From positions 186,001-250,000 of the forward strand of contig JALMLS010000479.1 in NCBI GenBank assembly GCA_038496445.1: a DNA stretch of 64,000 nucleotides, in the 5' to 3' direction. Each line of letters begins with the position of its first letter. Positions within the stretch are counted from its first letter, which is position 1. The notes beneath the pieces were generated by a model that saw nothing but the letters and a program-made list of their open reading frames with translations, did no database searches and was not told the DNA's origin. The DNA comes from Trichosphaerium sp. ATCC 40318 (Eukaryota; Discosea; Flabellinia; Trichosidae). Shown here piece by piece: positions 57,707 to 64,000 of the stretch. The position numbers and the translations under genes are program-made.

Positions 57707-59861
57707 ATGGGTACGAGCCAATCAACATCATTTTCAGGTCAAGGAGGCAGTTTGGTGCGTCTACGTTTAGCGTTACTCCGAATTCGTTGTTTTACAACCA
57801 GTAAACCTCTAACACGGCCTATAGTCCAATGAACCAGCTATTGAAATAGATAAAGTCCTAAAAAAGGATCAAAATGAAATAAATAGGCTCCACAAGATCC
57901 TTAAACGCCGTGGATGGGCTGTATTTAATTTAAACAAGCGTATGAATACAATGGCAGAGGAAAGCATGAAAGCTGCAGAACGCTTCTTTTCTAAGGATAA
58001 AAAATACAAGGAGACATACCACTACCCAACGGTAATGGGATATAACCGTACGTATCCACAAACCAAAGACAATAACGTTCATTTCACTGATTTTTTGACG
58101 AAAATATCCACAAAAAAAGTTCCAAAAACAATTGGTTTCTAACCGCTTCTACTGGCTTTTTGAGATACTAAATCTTATGTTCTAGCTGTTCCACATAAAG
58201 AGAGCTTTCGTATTCTTACTGGGAGGTATGTGAAAAGTAAGGTTGTGTCGCACAAATAACTGACTTGTTTTTTTTTTTCAGTTACATTGAAAAGTCTTTG
58301 TACCCTCAGGAACTCCAAGCTACACTTTCTCCTCTCTCCGTAATGATGGACGATGTTCTTCATCAACTTATGGAAGCAACATCCAATACATTGTTTGGAT
58401 GCTCAGTAAAGGAGTTAAGCGAGCGTGTAACTCTACCAATGCTCGAAACCGACTCAACAAAACCAAACTATGGCATGCTTGATTTCGCTCACTATTACAA
58501 CAACGAGGTACGTCTACCTTGTTTTACGATAATGACGTCTTCTTTATCTTACTCATTTTTGTAGAAGCGTACAGTCCCTCCAATGAATTGCATCGCACAC
58601 TACGACCCTGGGTTGTTTGCTTTAAACCTTGGGTCAAACACCGAAGGCTTACAACTCCATGACCCTCAAGATGATGAGTGGATTGACATACCTCCCACGT
58701 GCGCTGTATTGTGGTGTGGTTATGCTACGGAAAAAGCTTCGAATAAAGCCATACCTCCTGGTAATCATAGAATACAGTACGGAAACAAACCAAGGATAAC
58801 TGTTTGGCATGAGGTACACAATTTTAGAATTGTTAAGCGCCATAGTTCTGTTTTGAGTTCTCGTTTCTGACTTTATTCTTTTTTAGGTTTGCACCGATAG
58901 GCAAGTACCCAACGAACTTCACACAAAGGGTATGCGTGGTATGATGCCAGAAAAGAAATCTCGACCTCAAAAGAAGATGTCAAACAAAAACAGAAGCAAC
59001 AGGAGAAAACAACCAAAATTGACATTGATGAACAACACTGAAATTGAGAGTGGTATTCCTCTAACAAAGTCCGAGTTCCCCATCGAGGATGCATTTGATA
59101 TTGATGCGCTTGAAATCGAGAGCGGCATTCCCCCAACAAAATCCGAATTCATCTCCGAAGATGATAGTGAAGATGCTGACATGAATGATGAAGACGCCTT
59201 GGCACAACTTAATGAAAATAATAAGGTATTGATCGCGGCCAGAGATGCCTTACTAGCTGAGGCTGCTGAGTTACAAAGACAAATTGGTGTTAATAAAAAA
59301 CCTCCTATCAACCGAAACAAACGCGCGAAACTCGGAGAAGGAAGGACAGGAATACCACCAACAAAGAGGAAAATGCCGGCTGGGAATAATATGCTACGAG
59401 CTTTTGAAGCAAAGACAGGAATACCACGAACAAAGAAAAGGCCGTCTAGAAAAAATGTGCCATCATCACGTGAAGCAAGAACTGGTGTACCACCAACAAA
59501 GAGCATTAAATTACCTCCAATGCCAACGGCACAAACTAACTCTGAACCAAAAGAACGTCCTAGACTTGCACCTGAAGACATTACTGGCATACCACCTACA
59601 AAGAGCGGTATAATCAGAATGCCAGTATACAACAGCGATGAAGATCCTAAGCTTGTTCTTTCACGACCTCCAGGCGAGATGTTTACTGGTGTGCCACCAA
59701 CAAAGAGTGGTATAATCAGAATGCCAGTATACAACAGCGATGAAGATCCTAAGCTTGTTCTTTCACGACCTCCAGGCGAGATGTTTACTGGTGTGCCACC
59801 AACAAAGAGTGGTATAATGCCAGTATTCAAAGACTTTGATAAAAATGATCCTAGTCATTGA
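57707..59861 (+). CDS. 2-oxoglutarate/Fe(II) oxygenase-like protein with G-I/V-P-x-T-K repeat tail
   Basis: Exon 1 is 57707-57754 (MGTSQSTSFSGQGG; Gly2 and Ser6 fit an N-myristoylation site). Exon 2 from 57835 gives LHKILKRRGWAVFNLN, the usual N-terminal helix of IPNS-like oxygenases. The core near 58560-58830 has CIAHYDPGLFALNLG (HxD iron ligands), GLQLHDPQDDEWIDIPP and PGNHRIQYGNKPRITVWHEV (distal His plus a 2OG-binding Arg-x-T). From about 58950 the last exon encodes a 300-residue disordered, charged tail with eight copies of a motif: ESGIPLTKSEF, ESGIPPTKSEF, RTGIPPTKRKM, KTGIPRTKKRP, RTGVPPTKSIK, ITGIPPTKSGI and FTGVPPTKSGI twice. The last repeats lie in an exact 102-bp tandem duplication. 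The enzyme class is inferred from fold motifs; the substrate is unknown. Confidence 0.72.
59610..59813 (+). repeat. perfect 102-bp tandem duplication in the oxygenase tail
   Basis: Units 59610-59711 and 59712-59813 match over their whole length, each encoding 34 residues beginning IIRMPVYNSDEDPK and ending at PTKSG. The third start at 59814 diverges after a few bases. The period is a multiple of three, so the frame is preserved. Confidence 0.95.
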
Positions 59862-60103
59862 AAAAAAGAGGTTAAAGATTGTCTTGAATAGTGTAAAAAA
59901 GTTAGGTAATAAAAAAGAATTTCTACAGGACATTGTATGTTACTGGTTTAAGGTCGGCGAAAGACAATACTAACCTGTCAATAAAAGTTCATCCTGAACT
60001 CAGAAACAGAAAGCACTTGTTTACCAATAATGGTAGTTGTAATGGTGAGATACAGCAAGCGAAAGAAAAAACAACTTTATTTTGAAGACTGTCTACTGGT
60101 TTT
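59862..60103 (+). other. convergent 3' flank
   Basis: Short gap between the oxygenase stop and the minus-strand SNF2 stop. It should hold both polyadenylation regions (AATAAAA-like strings near 59980). No gene seen. Confidence 0.45.
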
Positions 60104-63100
60104 TTATATGTAATAGTTTTTTTTCCATTGCTTGTTGAGACCGCTAACATAGCCTTGAATACTGAAAGGTAATATACCATTACTTGCCATTAAAGTATCA
60201 AAGCTTCTTGTTCTTACAAGAACAGCTCTTGATTTCTTTGATTGTTTCTTTGGTGAGCTAGAAGCATCTATAACAAGAAATAAGTTGGAATGTTTTTTTT
60301 TTGGTTTCATTCATGCTTTGTCTCTTACCTTTTGCTTTCTTCCTCTTGTAGTTTAAAAAACGTTCATGCTCTACAGTATTCTTGACAACAAAACGAGCAA
60401 CATGAACACGACTCTTTTGACCCATCCTACACGACCATAAATTGTCAAAAGTTGGTGGCAAAAAAAAAAAAGGCAAAATGGTTTTGTTTTGGCATTCATT
60501 TGAGTTCGTACCTGTAAGCTCTTCCAATTGCTTGAGATTCAGTTGCCTCTATTTCCTCTCTCGTTCCGATTGCAGAGTCTACAACGATTAGTGACTGTTG
60601 ATACGGTAAAAAGTGCTTCTGCACTAAGTGATGGCATACCCAATAGAACAATATGTTTAGCATTCATCAAGTTTGTTCCTGACGCTGCCTTTTTGGTACT
60701 TAGAAGTAATACACGAATATCCTGTCCACTGTTGTCACTAAATGACTTGATCGCCTTTTCTCTACGAAATACATTTCTAAATAAATGTTAGAAACAGTAC
60801 TACCTTTTGTTGCTTTATATCGATGCTTACCCTTCAATTGAAGTACTGTAAATTCCGTTCTGGAAAAGCACACAAGCCACTTGATGCAACACTTTTGAGA
60901 ACTGTAGAGTGGGTGAGAAGGGGAATAAGGTTGGACAATGATAGAGGTGAGATGATTAACGTACACTTGAGAATAGGATTATCTTTGAAGTTGGTTCTTC
61001 TTTCCAGATACCTTCAAGATATCCGATCAACATGCTTATCTTTGCACCATACATGATAACTCTTTCATGTTCAGTAAGATTGACATATCTTTTCTCAGGA
61101 TATCCCTTCTACAGAGTGATAATTTGGTTAGTTAAACGATGAGATTGTTAGAAGAAAGATGTTTCATCAATTGAAACAAAGACAGTACCTTTATTAGCTT
61201 TGATTCAAATGTTAATTTAGGTCTCAACAGCTTCTTGAGATGGTTGATGGTATCCTCATCCTCATATTCAATACAACGTAAATCCGCAGCTTGTTGTAAA
61301 CTGTCAAGATTCGCTTCTTCTAAAACATCAAGACCAAGTTCTCTGCTCCTCCCTTCGATGGTTATTTCAGGCTTTCCCTTAAAAACACGTGAGAATCACG
61401 TGAACATTAATATCACCTTACGACAGTTTCAAGTTGTTTTTTAACTTTGTCCAACTTGCAACAAAGCTGAACTGATTCTCTTTTTTGCGTCTTGAGTTTT
61501 GTAATTCTTAGTTTTACTTCATCAAAATATCTCTCACGGTATTTGTTATCAGTTTTAAGTTTTTTCTTTTGTTCTTGTATTGAATGATCCCAATTTGTTT
61601 GGGCCTGTGATTCCTCCTCAAGTTTATCCTTGATAAATATAAGAAATCATGTCAAAACACGTGATTGATATGACGAAACGGTACGTTAATCATCGATGCT
61701 ATTTCTGAATAGAGTGCTGGTAACATTGGACCTTCATGTGCACTTGTAAGTGAACACAACTCACCTAAATCTATAGAGCAAATAGGTGAATTGATTGGGT
61801 TTTAGTAGTGTTATTGTACCTGTACCCATAGGTTTACATAATTTGGTAACATTGTAATGTATTTTTTGGATGGGATGAAAGTCAACAAGTTCCTACAAAT
61901 TAAGTTACTTAAAACAACTCCAAGATTTGTTGTACGAGAATCTCTTTGTATGGTGGTATCTCCCAATCATCTTTTGCACTCTCTTTTGTGTGTCTCCACA
62001 TGTAATTGTTGATCAAGATATCGATGAATGACCATCTAAGGGTATGAATGTTAGATCAAGTTGTGAAAGGTATCAAAACACAAAAAACCTCTTACGTCTT
62101 GTATTCGCTATGTGCCTCAGGAAGGTGCCACCGAAAGTCAGGTGATCCATGTTTATAGTTTATACGTCTAAGTATTATTATAAGTGTAAGGCTATGACAA
62201 AGTGATATCTAGTACGTTTCCCCAGGATGTACTGCTCTATGACTTCTTGTTTCGAATTTTTTTCCAGTGAGAAAAGTGAGAACACCACGGAACGTTGTAC
62301 TAGAACAACACTATAAGACTAATATGCTCTGTGTAATACAGTGTGATTACGTACTTTTTAGGGAATGGAGTGCCTGTGACATACCACCTAAACTTAGACT
62401 TGTGGGCAGCCAAGATGTTGTCTATCGTCAACAAAGTCAGTTATTGTTGCAAGAATTAATTTTTTTAAGAACGCACTTGGCCAAATAGGCTTGTGAACAA
62501 GTTCATGTCCTTCATCAAGTATTATACGATGCCAGTATATCTCATCAAGACCTCCTTTTTCTCCAATTTTCACTCTGTAGTTCTTGTTTGCAAGAAGTTG
62601 ATGAGAAACAACTACAACATCTAGTATGGTTTTAGCAATCAGCAGGTTACAGCTAAATATTATGGTTGTACCAGCGTTTGTCAATCCAGCCCTTTTTGCT
62701 TTCTTCAAGTCCCTGATGGTTGTTATCTTATGTATTGTCATATCTCTTGTTGTGCGATTATGCATCTCCTCAACCCATTGTTTTGCCAAATGACTTGGAC
62801 AACAAACTACAAACAAACAATGACATCAGATTAAAGTGGTTGCAATACTGGAAACGCGTACCTAAGGTTGCATTGCTACATTTCTTGCCATCTACTTTTT
62901 GATCTTTATCAAACTGCCCTTTATTGCTCAATATCAATCCAAGAACTTGAAAAAAGTAAAAAGTCAGTTCGTCAATGCTTGTTAGTAACAATATTGAAAT
63001 GTACCCTCAATCGTTTTACCTGAAAATACAACAGTTAGTTTAAGTGACTGAATGAATATATGTCTATTGCGCGTACCTAGACCCATTTCATCAGCAAGAA

Positions 63101-64000
63101 CACCTCCAAGGAACGTTGCTTGTCGTTTGTAACTATCATATTGAAATCTTGGAATAATCAACTTGTTCTTCAAGTCAAACATGATATTCGATCCTGATGA
63201 TGTCCATGGGACAAGAGGTAAATAATTCAAATCTAAAGACATCTTAGCAACTCAACTACTAAGATTGTCCAGTACATTCGTTGGCATCAATCTGTTCTTC
63301 AATATTCACCATCCAACTGACACACTCTAGTTGGTAGTTATATAACTTCACGTTGAGACATGAAGGTTGTTCGATGGCGCGAAGTATGTTCTAATAAATT
63401 ATTAAGTTCAAGAACCGCACTTATAAACAGTAACAGTACTAAGCACATAGTACAAAAGTGGAAAGAGCAAAAAATACCTTTGGTATCTTTGGTGATTTGA
63501 AATCATAAGTTGACACATCTAAAAGACGTCCAAGCTCCGGATACAACTGACATAACATACAATGGAATAATATATGTTGGTTTTCAACAACAGATCCCTT
63601 TGCTATTTTTCTTTCAAGCCTGTAATGTTCCGTGTCAATAAACAACAAATGAACAAAACACAACTTACTGTTTTAAATTTATTTCAATGTCAACTGTATT
63701 ATGTCTCTTACCTTTCTTATACCTCCAAACTCTCTCCTACATAATCAATTAGGTAAAATACAGTACTGTGATATTATGTACTTTGTAAAACGGTTCGATG
63801 CTGAACTGATCATTGCTGTAAAGAAGTCGAAGTTTTGTCCATTGACAAATAAGTAAACTGCTTTTCAATTTTCCTTTGGAGTACAGTTTTCCAGTATTAT
63901 CGAGATTCTACGACAAATATGAGTGTATACTCTATAATTCTACTCAAAAGTAGCATAGTGAATAACACGTGCCACTAAATGCATGAAGTGTCTCGGTGTT
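60104..64000 (-). CDS. SNF2-family ATPase/helicase (Rad5-like DEGH box), 5' end outside window
   Basis: Runs off the right edge. Motif I is split by an intron, GGVLADEMGLG then KTIEG near 63000-63120. Motif Ia follows as VVCCPSHLAKQWVEEM, and motif II is IILDEGHELVHK, with Gly replacing the Ala of DEAH as in some Rad5/SHPRH-type SNF2 proteins. After about 500 residues the second lobe appears: DIRVLLLSTKKAASGTNLMN (motif V), then AKHIVLLGMPS and ESQAIGRAYRMGQKSRVHV (motif VI). The tail is basic (NYKRKKAK, SPKKQSKKSRAVL) and the frame ends at 60104. A RING insert, usual in Rad5/SHPRH, was not identified. Role: ATP-driven DNA or chromatin translocation in repair or remodelling. At least twelve introns; borders approximate. 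Confidence 0.82.

Noticed and set aside
58967-59830. 287-codon minus-strand frame with repeated FVGGTPV units
   Set aside because: It is the exact antisense of the repeat tail of the oxygenase. The plus frame is spliced to a recognisable oxygenase core and has a proper stop, so the minus frame is an artefact of the repeat composition.

Overview
This is nuclear DNA of a eukaryote, most likely a free-living protist. Nearly every gene is cut by short GT-AG introns of about 35-120 nt, the sequence is AT-rich with long poly-A/T runs inside introns, and genes are packed on both strands with gaps of a few hundred bases. The gene set (a Roco-type kinase, two Qa-SNAREs, class I HDAC, ESCRT-III VPS2/CHMP2, RIC1, DHH1/DDX6, P-type Na/K-type ATPase, GH81 glucanase, SNF2 ATPase) is broadly eukaryotic. 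Roco kinases, GH81 enzymes and large F-box/LRR families would suit an amoebozoan or a related phagotrophic protist, but the sequence alone does not fix the lineage. No prokaryotic operon, CRISPR array, provirus or transposase was seen.

Layout. 1-3808 (+): C-terminal part of a Roco-like protein (COR-like region plus TKL kinase). 4.4-5.15 kb (+): syntaxin-18-like SNARE. 5.3-6.7 kb: poorly resolved minus-strand candidate for a secreted protein. 7.06-8.11 kb (+): endosomal syntaxin. 8.24-10.2 kb (-): HDAC1/RPD3. 10.8-11.9 kb (-): intact F-box/LRR gene. 12.0-13.0 kb (+): VPS2/CHMP2, with a GC-AG intron. 13.2-14.7 kb (-): DAO-family FAD oxidoreductase. 14.9-16.9 kb (+): PPTC7-type phosphatase. 17.1-22.3 kb (-): RIC1. 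22.4-23.2 kb (+): PRORSD1-type prolyl-tRNA editing domain. 23.57 kb: tRNA-like element. 23.7-24.9 kb (-): Eis-like GNAT acetyltransferase. 25.5-27.6 kb (+): unrecognised membrane/coiled protein. 27.9-28.3 kb (+): Thr/Pro-rich membrane protein. 28.4-30.5 kb (-): DHH1/DDX6. 31.1-35.9 kb (+): complete Na/K-type ATPase alpha subunit.

From 32.3 to about 56.5 kb the window is a nest of long inverted repeats. One intact ATPase (A) is followed by three broken copies: B (-), C (+) and D (-). One intact F-box/LRR gene (50.5-51.55 kb) and one intact GH81 gene (52.06-56.45 kb) each have truncated relatives spliced head-on to the ATPase pieces. Two palindromes can be delimited: arms 32271-35753 and 35974-39455 (220-bp spacer), and arms 37078-41451 and 42801-47182 (about 1.35-kb spacer). 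Some junctions show 3-5 bp of shared sequence or fall in poly-A tracts, as expected of fold-back rearrangement. An assembly or template-switch artefact must also be excluded.

57.7-59.9 kb (+) is a 2-oxoglutarate/Fe(II) oxygenase-like protein with an unusual tail of eight G-I/V-P-x-T-K repeats. 60.1 kb to the window end (-) is a SNF2-family ATPase.

Functional links are mostly general cell biology: membrane traffic (two SNAREs, RIC1, VPS2), chromatin and RNA control (HDAC, SNF2, DHH1), and ion transport. The rearranged block and the repeat-tailed oxygenase are the most unusual parts.
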